DNA of 9,106 bases from JBCBJX01 sp038522735 (GTDB taxonomy: Bacteria; Pseudomonadota; Alphaproteobacteria; Caulobacterales; Parvularculaceae). The DNA lies in NCBI GenBank assembly GCA_038522735.1, contig JBCBJX010000111.1:1-9106 (forward strand), given 5' to 3'. Of the stretch, positions 1-5,913 are shown piece after piece. The position numbers were made by a program, and so were the translations under genes. How positions within the stretch are numbered: position 1 is the stretch's first letter; each line of letters starts with the position of its first letter. The notes below the pieces were generated by a model. The model made no database searches. It had not been told where the DNA came from and saw only the letters and a list, made by a program, of their open reading frames with translations.

Positions 1-252
1 ATGCGGCGGGTCGAAGCCGCATTCGAGACGGGTTTTCTCTGCATGATGCCGCGGGCAGAGGAGTTGCAGGTTTTCAAGGTCCCAAGCGAGTTGCGGGTGG
101 GTGCGGACGGGCTTGATGTGATCGACTTCCAACGGCTCGCCGCAGCCGCAGACCGCGCAACGATATCCGTCGCGTTCGAGCACGATCTTCCGCAGGCGCT
201 TCCAGCGCTGGGTCCCGATGATCCGGGCGGAGTGTCGGAAATGCTGCTTCAT
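1..252 (-). CDS. HNH endonuclease, phage type (C-terminus beyond window)
   Basis: Translating the minus strand from the ATG at 252 gives 84 residues with no stop before the window edge, so the gene is cut by the window. The HNH zinc-finger nuclease signature is complete: ERDGYRCAVC with Cys32 and Cys35, Asp44-His45 (VDHIKP), Asn61 (ENLQLLC) and Cys66 with His69/His70. In this family the DH pair and the Asn and His of the motif bind the catalytic metal, and the Cys pairs hold a structural zinc. Its ATG overlaps the terminase stop codon (ATGA, 249-252), so the two are probably translationally coupled. Small HNH proteins next to the terminase are typical of HK97-like, cos-packaging phages, where they assist genome cleavage at packaging. 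That role is inferred from context. A portal gene would be expected further left. Confidence 0.88.
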   Translation of the reverse strand, partial: MKQHFRHSARIIGTQRWKRLRKIVLERDGYRCAVCGCGEPLEVDHIKPVRTHPQLAWDLENLQLLCPRHHAEKTRLECGFDPPH

Positions 253-1805
253 TCAGGGATATAGAACAGGGCTTGGTGCTGAGGGCGCGCGGACTGTCGG
301 GCGCCCTCGGCGACGGCGATCACGGCAGCCGCGGCGGCGTCGATGCGGCCGGTCGAGCGGGCCTTCGCGAGCTTCATGTTGTTGGCCGGATCGCGCAGGC
401 AGGTCGTGTCCGCGATCGCTGAGCGGAGTAGGAGGCTCGGAAGCGTCCTGACGCGGCCGTCGAACACGGCGCGGCGGAACCGGTCTATGTCTTCGGAGCC
501 GTCGCGGAAGCCGAAGCCGCGCCAGATGATCGGCGCATTGACGCCTGCGGCTTGGATCGCTTCTGAGAGCTCGGCTTGCTTGAACCTGTCGCAGACGATC
601 GCCGCGACGGGCTCGCCCTCGATCCGCCCCCAGATTTCGCCGAGCCAGGCGGCGACGGGAACCGTCTTGGCGCCGAGCGTCGTCAGCTCGCCCCGCTGGA
701 ACATCTCCATATAGCGCGCGTTCACGCCGTCGCCCTGGCCGCGATTGAGAAGAGGGGGCACGCTCGGAAAGGTGCCGTAGACCTCGAGCCGGCCCGTCTC
801 GCGCCAGTAGAGCGCCGCGGCCGACATGGACGCCGAGCCGCCGAGGTCGATGCCGACGATGACGGGGCCTTCGCGCGCCGGGAGATCGTCCGTCTCCGCA
901 TCCATCCACTGGTCTACGGTCAGGAGGACATCGCGGGCTTCGCCGGAGATCCGCTCATTCCGGTTATAGAGCCTGAACGCGTTCAACGCCGATCCGCCGC
1001 GGGCGATGGCGCGTTCCGCCTGCTGCTGCAGCCACTCGACCGTCGCGCCGATCCCGTGCTCGGCGCCCGGGTTCGCCTGCAGGAGGCTTTCGAGATCGTC
1101 GGGCGGGAGGCCGGGCGGTGGGCGGTGTTCCTGGACGAAGGTTCGCGGGGGCGCGTTGTCGATCCACTGAGAGAACGGGTGCGCGTCGTCGGGCGCCGAC
1201 GTCGAGATGATGAGAGAGCGGCCCTGGCGCTTGCCGAGGCCGGTCAGGAGCGCCTGTTCGAGCGCGTCGCCCTTATCGGTCGGCCAGTGGCCGCGCTCGT
1301 CCATGAGGATGAAACTGGGGCCCGAGCCGAGCGCCGATTTGCCGTCGGCGGCGATCGCCCGGAGCACATGGCCGCCGCCGTCGCCTTCGAAAGCGATCTC
1401 GAGCCGTGGCGACCGACGGAATTGCAGCGCCGCCTGATATTCGTCGGGGAGCGACCGACAGAAGCCCTCGCAGAAGCTCCACGCGACCCGCGCCTGGTCC
1501 CGCGTGCGCGCGGCGATGATGACGTCCCGCCGCGGCTGACGATCCCAGATGCCGAGTAGGGCGCCGAGCGCTATGCCGGCGGAGAGCGCCGACTTTGCGT
1601 TGCCGCGTCCGACCGACAGCACCGCGGTGTCTATCTGCGCACTGAGGGCGCCTTCGACGAATGATTTCTGGAAAGGGGCGAGCCGGAGTTGCTCGCCGGC
1701 CTTGGGACCCTCGGCGATGCGCAGCGTTTGGAGGAAGATCGCGCATTTCTCGGCGTCCGTCAGGCCGTGCAGCCTCCGCTGGGTGAGCTTCCTCGGTCTA
1801 GCCAT
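249..1805 (-). CDS. Phage terminase large subunit (TerL)
   Basis: This is the DNA-packaging motor ATPase and nuclease, 518 residues from the chosen start. Motifs in order are an adenine-contact region (APFQKSFV, about 43-50), a deviant Walker A (SVGRGNAKS, 64-72), Walker B with catalytic Glu (FILMDE, 165-170) and the coupling motif (STSAP, 201-205). The RNase H-like nuclease follows, with acidic residues at D320 (VGIDLGG), D406 (IVCDRF) and D489 (GRIDAA). All key residues are present, so it looks functional. The length is normal for the Terminase_1/HK97-like group. The start at 1805 is preferred because GGGAGGG lies 4 nt upstream and the protein then begins MARPRK. An alternative ATG at 1895 overlaps the upstream stop (ATGA) and would add 30 residues that do not look like terminase sequence. 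No small terminase gene is adjacent. The stop overlaps the HNH start. Confidence 0.93.
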   Translation of the reverse strand: MARPRKLTQRRLHGLTDAEKCAIFLQTLRIAEGPKAGEQLRLAPFQKSFVEGALSAQIDTAVLSVGRGNAKSALSAGIALGALLGIWDRQPRRDVIIAARTRDQARVAWSFCEGFCRSLPDEYQAALQFRRSPRLEIAFEGDGGGHVLRAIAADGKSALGSGPSFILMDERGHWPTDKGDALEQALLTGLGKRQGRSLIISTSAPDDAHPFSQWIDNAPPRTFVQEHRPPPGLPPDDLESLLQANPGAEHGIGATVEWLQQQAERAIARGGSALNAFRLYNRNERISGEARDVLLTVDQWMDAETDDLPAREGPVIVGIDLGGSASMSAAALYWRETGRLEVYGTFPSVPPLLNRGQGDGVNARYMEMFQRGELTTLGAKTVPVAAWLGEIWGRIEGEPVAAIVCDRFKQAELSEAIQAAGVNAPIIWRGFGFRDGSEDIDRFRRAVFDGRVRTLPSLLLRSAIADTTCLRDPANNMKLAKARSTGRIDAAAAAVIAVAEGARQSARPQHQALFYIPE

Positions 1806-1891
1806 GGGACCCTCCCACAGCGCGACAGGAAGACCCCCCACCGCGTATGGCCCCCCCAATCGTGTCAAGCATTGGGACCATAGAAAAAAGC
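1806..1891 (-). other. Leader between initiator and terminase genes, with inverted repeat
   Basis: If the terminase starts at 1805, these 86 nt are untranslated. They hold a strong ribosome binding site (GGGAGGG, 1816-1810) and an inverted repeat, CCCAAT at 1855-1860 and ATTGGG at 1871-1876, with a 10-nt loop next to a run of seven C on the plus strand. No T-tract lies in the position expected for a terminator in either direction. If translation starts at 1895 instead, the stretch is coding. A packaging (cos) site near terL and an HNH gene is conceivable, but nothing here proves it. Confidence 0.4.
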
Positions 1892-2614
1892 TCATGCCGC
1901 CGCTTCCTCTTCGATGTCGCCGACAAAGCGTTCGAAATGTCCGTGGTCGTCGTCAGTCGCCAGATTTTCCCAGACGAAACAGACCAGATCGAAAGCGCTA
2001 TCGCTGCAAAGTTTGCCGGTTCGCCAAGCCCTCTCGATCTCGACGAATAGCGATGAGGCCGATCTGCCTTGAGGCAGGACAGGCTCTTCGCTGAGAGAAA
2101 GCGCTTTCAGTGCGCCATGAAGCCAACCCGACGGCTTTGTGCGCGGAAACGCGCCGCTTAAGCGGGATCTATTCTTAGCTTCGCTAAATCTATTCTGAGA
2201 GCTTAGATCAATCTCTTTAGGGTAACCGCAGTTGTTACCTACCTCGGCAGATTGGGTAGCAGGCTCGTTACCTACTTCGGGCTGATCGGTAACCGGCTCG
2301 TCACCTTCCTCATCGGCTTCTTCGTCCCAAACGATGAACCGCTGAAAGCGTCGGCCGTCGTTTCCGGACTGTGCACGGCGGATGTATCCCAGCTTTTCAA
2401 GCCGGATGTACGCGCGGGAAACGCTCTTCTCGTGCACGCTAGCTTCTGCGGCGACGGTCGCGTTACTAGCGTAGCAACCAGCGCCGTTCCCTCCGAAACG
2501 AGCATGGCGCCCGACCGCCATGAGGACGCGAAGCTCTGCGGCCGTAAGCCGGTCGTCACCCATGGCGCGAACAGGGACGGGGGTAAACTGGGGAGTGTTG
2601 TCTACGGCCTTCAT
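1892..2614 (-). CDS. Winged-helix phage replication initiator-like protein
   Basis: The product is 240 residues. The N-terminal part (about 10-95) looks like a winged helix-turn-helix: FTPVPVRAM, then TAAELRVLMAVGRHA, a recognition-type segment NATVAAEASVHEKSVSRAY, and a wing RLEKLGYIRRAQSGNDGRR. Phage replication proteins of the lambda O type and HTH_36-like proteins share this layout. An acidic linker (about 97-136) carries an 11-residue repeat starting GDEP, GNEP and GNNC, which is the translation of DNA repeats described separately. The C-terminal part (about 160-240) is not recognised. The ATG at 2614 is chosen over the GTG at 2620 because GGAGG (2626-2622) sits 7 nt upstream of the ATG but only 1 nt from the GTG. 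That ATG also overlaps the upstream stop (ATGA). The embedded iteron-like repeats support an origin-binding role. A transcriptional regulator or a small-terminase-like DNA binder remains possible. Confidence 0.72.
   Translation of the reverse strand: MKAVDNTPQFTPVPVRAMGDDRLTAAELRVLMAVGRHARFGGNGAGCYASNATVAAEASVHEKSVSRAYIRLEKLGYIRRAQSGNDGRRFQRFIVWDEEADEEGDEPVTDQPEVGNEPATQSAEVGNNCGYPKEIDLSSQNRFSEAKNRSRLSGAFPRTKPSGWLHGALKALSLSEEPVLPQGRSASSLFVEIERAWRTGKLCSDSAFDLVCFVWENLATDDDHGHFERFVGDIEEEAAA
2168..2220. other. AT-rich tract beside the iterons (putative DNA unwinding element)
   Basis: This 53-bp stretch has 18 G/C bases (about 34 percent) inside clearly GC-rich surroundings, and it directly abuts the third iteron-like repeat. 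The 9-mer ATCTATTCT occurs at 2167-2175 and 2188-2196 (21-bp offset), and a TTAGC-TTC-GCTAA palindrome spans 2175-2187. It also encodes initiator residues roughly 133-150, so composition is shifted despite coding constraint. By analogy with phage origins this would be the melting region, which is an inference. Confidence 0.55.
2221..2305 (-). repeat. Three iteron-like quasi-palindromes at 33-bp spacing (putative origin)
   Basis: Read on the minus strand, three copies follow the pattern GGTAAC-N6/7-GTTACC: GGTGACGAGCCGGTTACC (2305-2288), GGTAACGAGCCTGCTACC (2272-2255) and GGTAACAACTGCGGTTACC (2239-2221). Their upstream ends fall at 2305, 2272 and 2239, exactly 33 bp apart, or about three helical turns. 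The first two 15-bp spacers also resemble each other and end in GTA. Copies 1 and 2 each carry one mismatch in an arm. Copy 3 has perfect 6-bp arms with one extra base in the centre. No fourth copy is found at the same period on either side. Clustered symmetric repeats inside an initiator gene, next to an AT-rich tract, match the layout of the lambda origin. Origin function is inferred. Confidence 0.68.
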
Positions 2615-3021
2615 CGCCACGCCTCCTCGAAGTCGTGGTCGATCTCGCGCTCGTCGATGGTTTCGAGGTCAGCGTCGCCGTCCAGGGCGTCTGCTTCGGC
2701 TATCAGCCGGTCGATTTCGGCAGGGTCTGAAAACGGCGGCTCGACGGTCGATGCGTAGACCTCGATCGCCGTTCTGAGCGTTCCGACAATAGCCGGTCTG
2801 TTTCCGCTATGTTCATGGAAAAATGTTGGAACGGTCGGTTGAAATGGGTTACTTTGCGTGTCGCCGTCCCTGCCAGGCGGGCCCTTCGCCGAGACGACTG
2901 TTATTGAGCCGATCCGGCGTTGCGCCGGCTTTCCGCCTAAATCCGGGTAAAAGAGTCGGGTTTCGCCTTGGACGCTCTTGACGAAGTCGATTGTTCGACC
3001 ATTTCGCAATTGTTTATTCAC
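2611..3021 (-). CDS. Hypothetical acidic phage protein
   Basis: The product is 136 residues and I do not recognise a family. The first half is basic to neutral (NKQLRNGRTIDFVKSVQGE) and the last 40 residues are strongly acidic (DPAEIDRLIAEADALDGDAD, ending DHDFEEAWR) and probably helical. No membrane segment or signal peptide is seen. The only plausible starts are GTG at 3021 and TTG at 3009. The ribosome binding site before the GTG is weak (AGGG about 4 nt away), so the N-terminus is uncertain. The ATGA overlap of its stop with the downstream initiator start (2611-2614), and the initiator's ribosome binding site lying inside its end, argue that the 3' part is truly translated and coupled. 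It could be an accessory replication or regulatory protein, or the tail of a longer gene truncated at the boundary with the export operon. Confidence 0.6.
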   Translation of the reverse strand: MNKQLRNGRTIDFVKSVQGETRLFYPDLGGKPAQRRIGSITVVSAKGPPGRDGDTQSNPFQPTVPTFFHEHSGNRPAIVGTLRTAIEVYASTVEPPFSDPAEIDRLIAEADALDGDADLETIDEREIDHDFEEAWR

Positions 3022-3059
3022 GCGCCCTGATACTGAGTTAAGGGCGCTTTCGAGGGCGC
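3022..3059. promoter_or_regulatory. Divergent intergenic gap with inverted and direct repeats
   Basis: The 41 bp between the minus-strand phage gene and the plus-strand export operon contain GCGCCCT (3022-3028) facing AGGGCGC (3041-3047) around a 12-nt AT-richer centre. A second AGGGCGC follows at 3053-3059, 12 bp downstream of the first. Perfect 7-bp arms and the extra half-site could form an operator, or alternative RNA hairpins ahead of the ABC gene. The GAGGG at 3052-3056 also serves as ribosome binding site for the ATG at 3063. No convincing promoter hexamers were found, so regulator binding is speculative. Confidence 0.4.
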
Positions 3060-3062
3060 GGA

Positions 3063-4823
3063 ATGGCCGAACACGATGGGTTGCCGAAACTCACAATTGC
3101 GGATGTGGCGCGCTACGGCTTTCGCATCCTCGCACCAGACCGCGCGTTCTATGTCCTCGCTGTTATTTACGGCGTCGGCATCAGCCTTCTGTCGCTCGCG
3201 ACGCCGATTTCCGTCCAGATGCTGATCAATACCGTGGCGAATACTGGGCTCGCCGCACCGCTGATCGTTCTGTCCGCGACCCTGTTCGGCCTTCTGCTTT
3301 TCTCAGGTCTTCTAAACGCCCTGCGCATTCACCTCATGGAGATTTTCGGCCGGCGTTTTTATGCGCGCATGGTGTCGGAGATTTCCCTCAGGACGCTTTA
3401 TGCTCAGAACCCGTTCTTCATGGACCAGTCGAAGGGACCGCTCTTCAACCGGTATTTCGACATCATTATCATTCAGAAGAACTTGCCTCTGCTGCTCACT
3501 GGCGGCTTCACGGTTCTGCTGCAGGCGGGCGTCGGCTTCGTCGTCGTCTCCCTCTATCACCCGTTGTTTCTCGTCTTCAACGTGGTGCTGACAGCCCTCA
3601 TCTGGGCGGTTTGGCTGCTCTGGGGACCGTCGGCCATCCGCGCTGCGATCGGGCTCTCGCACAGCAAGCACGCGGCCGCCGGCTGGCTCGAAGGGGTCGG
3701 CGCTTCGAACGGCCACTACAAATCCAATCGTCTCATCCGCCACGCCCTGCGCGAAACCGACCGTGTTACAGGCGAGTACGTCGATCAGCATAAGATCTAT
3801 TTCCGGCGGTATTTTGCTCAGACCGTCTGTTTCCTGGTCCTCTACGCCCTCGCGAGCGCCGTCCTCCTCGGGCTCGGCGGCTGGCTGGTGATCCAGGGGC
3901 AACTGACCCTCGGCCAGCTTGTCGCTGCGGAGCTTATTCTTTCGGTCGCGTTTTTCGGGCTTACCCAGCTCGGCATCTATCTGAACTATTTTTACGAGGT
4001 GTGCGGATCGCTTGAGGAGCTCTCCATGTTCCTGATCGAGCCGCAGGAGGAGCCGTCCGGCGATTACAAGCCGCTCTCGGGGCCTGCGAAACTCGTTTTC
4101 GACAGCGTGCGCGGGATTGCCCGCGGCAGGCCCGCGGCGCTCAACTTTGAAATCGAGGGCGGGGCTCGGGTGATGGCGTCGTCGGAGAGTCACGGCGTGC
4201 AGCGGCTCTTTACGGACCTTTTAAAGCGGCATGTCGAGCCGGCCGGCGGCTTCGCGACCCTTGCAGGCGTCGACATCCAGGCGATCGATGCGCTCGCTCT
4301 GCGCCAAGAAGTGACCGTCCTCGACCGGCCGACGATCGTTGAGGGGACCATCCGTCAGTATCTGCAGCTCGCCTGCCCGGAATCGCGCCCAGAGGCTGTA
4401 ATGCAAGCGGTGCGGGCGGTCGGCCTTGAACGGGCCCTCGCTGAACTCGACGACGGTCTTGATGCGGAGCTTGCGAGCACCGGCTGGCCGCTGTCGCTCG
4501 CGGAAACGATGCAATTGAAGCTTGCCGGCGCGATCCTCGGCGGGCCGCGGGTCATCGTCCTAAATCAACTATTCGACGTCCTTGAGGACGAGGTGTTCCA
4601 GGCGGTTCTCGACGCGCTGCCCGACGACGTCACGGTAGTTTATTTCAGCAACCGGTCCGACCCGCTTTGCTTCCGCTCCTTTCTTCACCTCGGCCGGGCC
4701 CGGCAGACATTCTATTCGAACTTCGAGGATTTCGCCGACGCCCGCCGGCGCGACCGGTCGGACGGCCCGCAGCGGGTGATCCCCGGCGGCGCAGGGACGC
4801 CGCTTCTCGCATCGGAGCGTTGA
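3063..4823 (+). CDS. ABC exporter-like membrane protein with degenerate ATPase domain
   Basis: The product is 586 residues with an inner-membrane exporter fold. Six hydrophobic segments lie at about 28-50, 66-88, 143-163, 165-187, 250-275 and 284-306, as in type I ABC exporters. A nucleotide-binding-domain-like region (about 343-560) follows and aligns along its length, for example GLERALAELDDGLDAEL (454-470), the usual stretch before the signature motif. The ATP-handling residues are gone: Walker A is ASSESHGVQ (372-380) with no GxGK(S/T), the Q-loop Gln is D421, LSGGQ reads LSLAE (477-481), Walker B reads VIVLNQ (497-502; Asp to Asn and catalytic Glu to Gln), and the switch His is N530. The frame is intact. 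GAGGG lies 6 nt before the ATG. It heads an operon with a HlyD adaptor and TolC channel, implying type I secretion or efflux. It cannot hydrolyse ATP in the usual way, so it may pair with an active partner or have another role. Confidence 0.88.
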   Translation: MAEHDGLPKLTIADVARYGFRILAPDRAFYVLAVIYGVGISLLSLATPISVQMLINTVANTGLAAPLIVLSATLFGLLLFSGLLNALRIHLMEIFGRRFYARMVSEISLRTLYAQNPFFMDQSKGPLFNRYFDIIIIQKNLPLLLTGGFTVLLQAGVGFVVVSLYHPLFLVFNVVLTALIWAVWLLWGPSAIRAAIGLSHSKHAAAGWLEGVGASNGHYKSNRLIRHALRETDRVTGEYVDQHKIYFRRYFAQTVCFLVLYALASAVLLGLGGWLVIQGQLTLGQLVAAELILSVAFFGLTQLGIYLNYFYEVCGSLEELSMFLIEPQEEPSGDYKPLSGPAKLVFDSVRGIARGRPAALNFEIEGGARVMASSESHGVQRLFTDLLKRHVEPAGGFATLAGVDIQAIDALALRQEVTVLDRPTIVEGTIRQYLQLACPESRPEAVMQAVRAVGLERALAELDDGLDAELASTGWPLSLAETMQLKLAGAILGGPRVIVLNQLFDVLEDEVFQAVLDALPDDVTVVYFSNRSDPLCFRSFLHLGRARQTFYSNFEDFADARRRDRSDGPQRVIPGGAGTPLLASER

Positions 4824-4827
4824 GACC

Positions 4828-5913
4828 ATGCCGTTTCGCGACAAACACATAATCCATTTCAAGACCCTCGCCTCGATCGAGCCGCCACGCGTGATGCGCG
4901 CCACGGCGTGGATCCTTTTGTTCTCAATTTTTGCTATCGCGGCGTTCCTCGTTGCAACGCCCTGGGTGCAGACGGCGGCGGGCGCCGGCACGGTGACGGC
5001 GCTGAACCCGAATGATCGGGCGCAGGAGATCAACGCGCTTGTCTCCGGCCGCATTCAGGAATGGTACGTACAGGATGGAAGTCATGTGGAGACGGGCGAT
5101 CCGATCGTGAAGATCGTGGACAACGACCCGCAGCTTCTGGAGCGCCTGAACGCCGAACGCGACCAGGTCGTCGCCAAGCGCGACGCCGCCAGATCGGCGG
5201 TGAGGACGGCTGAAATCGATCTGGATCGCACACGTGAACTGTTCGAGGAAGGTCTCGCATCGAGGCGCGAGTTTGAAAGCGCTCAGATCCGGGTCGATAA
5301 CCTCGCCTCTTCCGTCGCCGAAGCAGCGGCGGAACTGAACCGCGTCGAGGTCAACATCTCCCGCCAGTCGGTGCAGATCGTCCGGGCGCCGCGGGCCGGC
5401 ACCATCTCCCGCGTCTACGCGAGCGACGCGGCGACCTTCGTGAGCGCCGGGCAGCTCGTCGCGAGCTTCGTTCCGGATAACGTGGTGCGGGCGATCGAGA
5501 TCTTTATCGACGGGCGGGACATTCCGCTTATTCAACAAGGCGATGAAGTGCGGTTGCAGTTCGAGGGCTGGCCGGTGGTGCAGTTCAGCGGCTGGCCGTC
5601 CCGGGCCGTCGGCACGTTCGGCGGCGTCGTCGAGGCGATCGACCCTTCCGCGCAGGCCGGCGGGCGGTTCCGGGTTCTCGTCGTCGAGGATCTCGAAGAC
5701 GAAAATCCGTGGCCGGACGAGCGTTATGTCCGGTTCGGGTCTCAGGCGCGCGGCTGGGTGCTGCTTGAGACGGTCAGCGTCGGCTATGAACTCTGGCGAC
5801 AGTTGAACAACTTCCCCCCGGAATTCACGGCCCGCAGGCAAGGCGGCGGCGCGTCGGGTTCATCGTCTGACAGCGGATCCACCGGCGGATCAAACGGGTC
5901 CTCTTCAAACTGA
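4828..5913 (+). CDS. HlyD-family periplasmic adaptor (membrane fusion protein)
   Basis: The product is 361 residues and bridges an inner-membrane exporter to an outer-membrane channel. It has a short cytoplasmic N-terminus, one membrane anchor (about 26-48), a first lipoyl half (about 63-98, GRIQEWYVQDGSHVETGDPI), a periplasmic coiled-coil hairpin (about 101-180, rich in Ala, Arg and Glu heptads), a second lipoyl half (VQIVRAPRAGTISRVY, 182-197), then a beta-barrel (about 208-320). The C-terminus is a 23-residue Gly/Ser tail without obvious fold. The length of the hairpin is short compared with HlyD of haemolysin systems. The ATG is 4 nt after the ABC stop, and GGAG at 4814-4817 lies 10 nt upstream. 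The partner genes on both sides fit a tripartite export complex. The substrate is not indicated by the sequence. Confidence 0.92.
   Translation: MPFRDKHIIHFKTLASIEPPRVMRATAWILLFSIFAIAAFLVATPWVQTAAGAGTVTALNPNDRAQEINALVSGRIQEWYVQDGSHVETGDPIVKIVDNDPQLLERLNAERDQVVAKRDAARSAVRTAEIDLDRTRELFEEGLASRREFESAQIRVDNLASSVAEAAAELNRVEVNISRQSVQIVRAPRAGTISRVYASDAATFVSAGQLVASFVPDNVVRAIEIFIDGRDIPLIQQGDEVRLQFEGWPVVQFSGWPSRAVGTFGGVVEAIDPSAQAGGRFRVLVVEDLEDENPWPDERYVRFGSQARGWVLLETVSVGYELWRQLNNFPPEFTARRQGGGASGSSSDSGSTGGSNGSSSN

Noticed and set aside
1..264. Plus-strand 87-residue frame at the left edge
   Set aside because: The minus strand encodes a complete HNH signature over the same bases, overlapping the terminase stop by ATGA.
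576..1559. 327-codon plus-strand frame over the terminase, and similar antisense frames over the ABC (3312-4193) and HlyD (4924-5841) genes
   Set aside because: Each lies wholly inside a gene with intact family motifs. Their translations are low-complexity Arg/Ala/Glu/Gly mixtures.
2779..2833. Inverted repeats CGTTCC/GGAACG and TTTCC/GGAAA inside the 136-residue gene as an operator
   Set aside because: Arms are only 5-6 bp and the two pairs are not centred on the same point, so chance is likely.
2914..2928. CCGGCG-TTG-CGCCGG hairpin as a terminator
   Set aside because: The stem is perfect but no U-tract follows on either strand and it lies inside the 136-residue frame.
2978..3007. TTGACG as a -35 box for the ABC operon
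   Set aside because: At 17-18 bp spacing the -10 positions read ATTTCG or TTTCGC, which are poor matches, and the position is well upstream inside the divergent gene.
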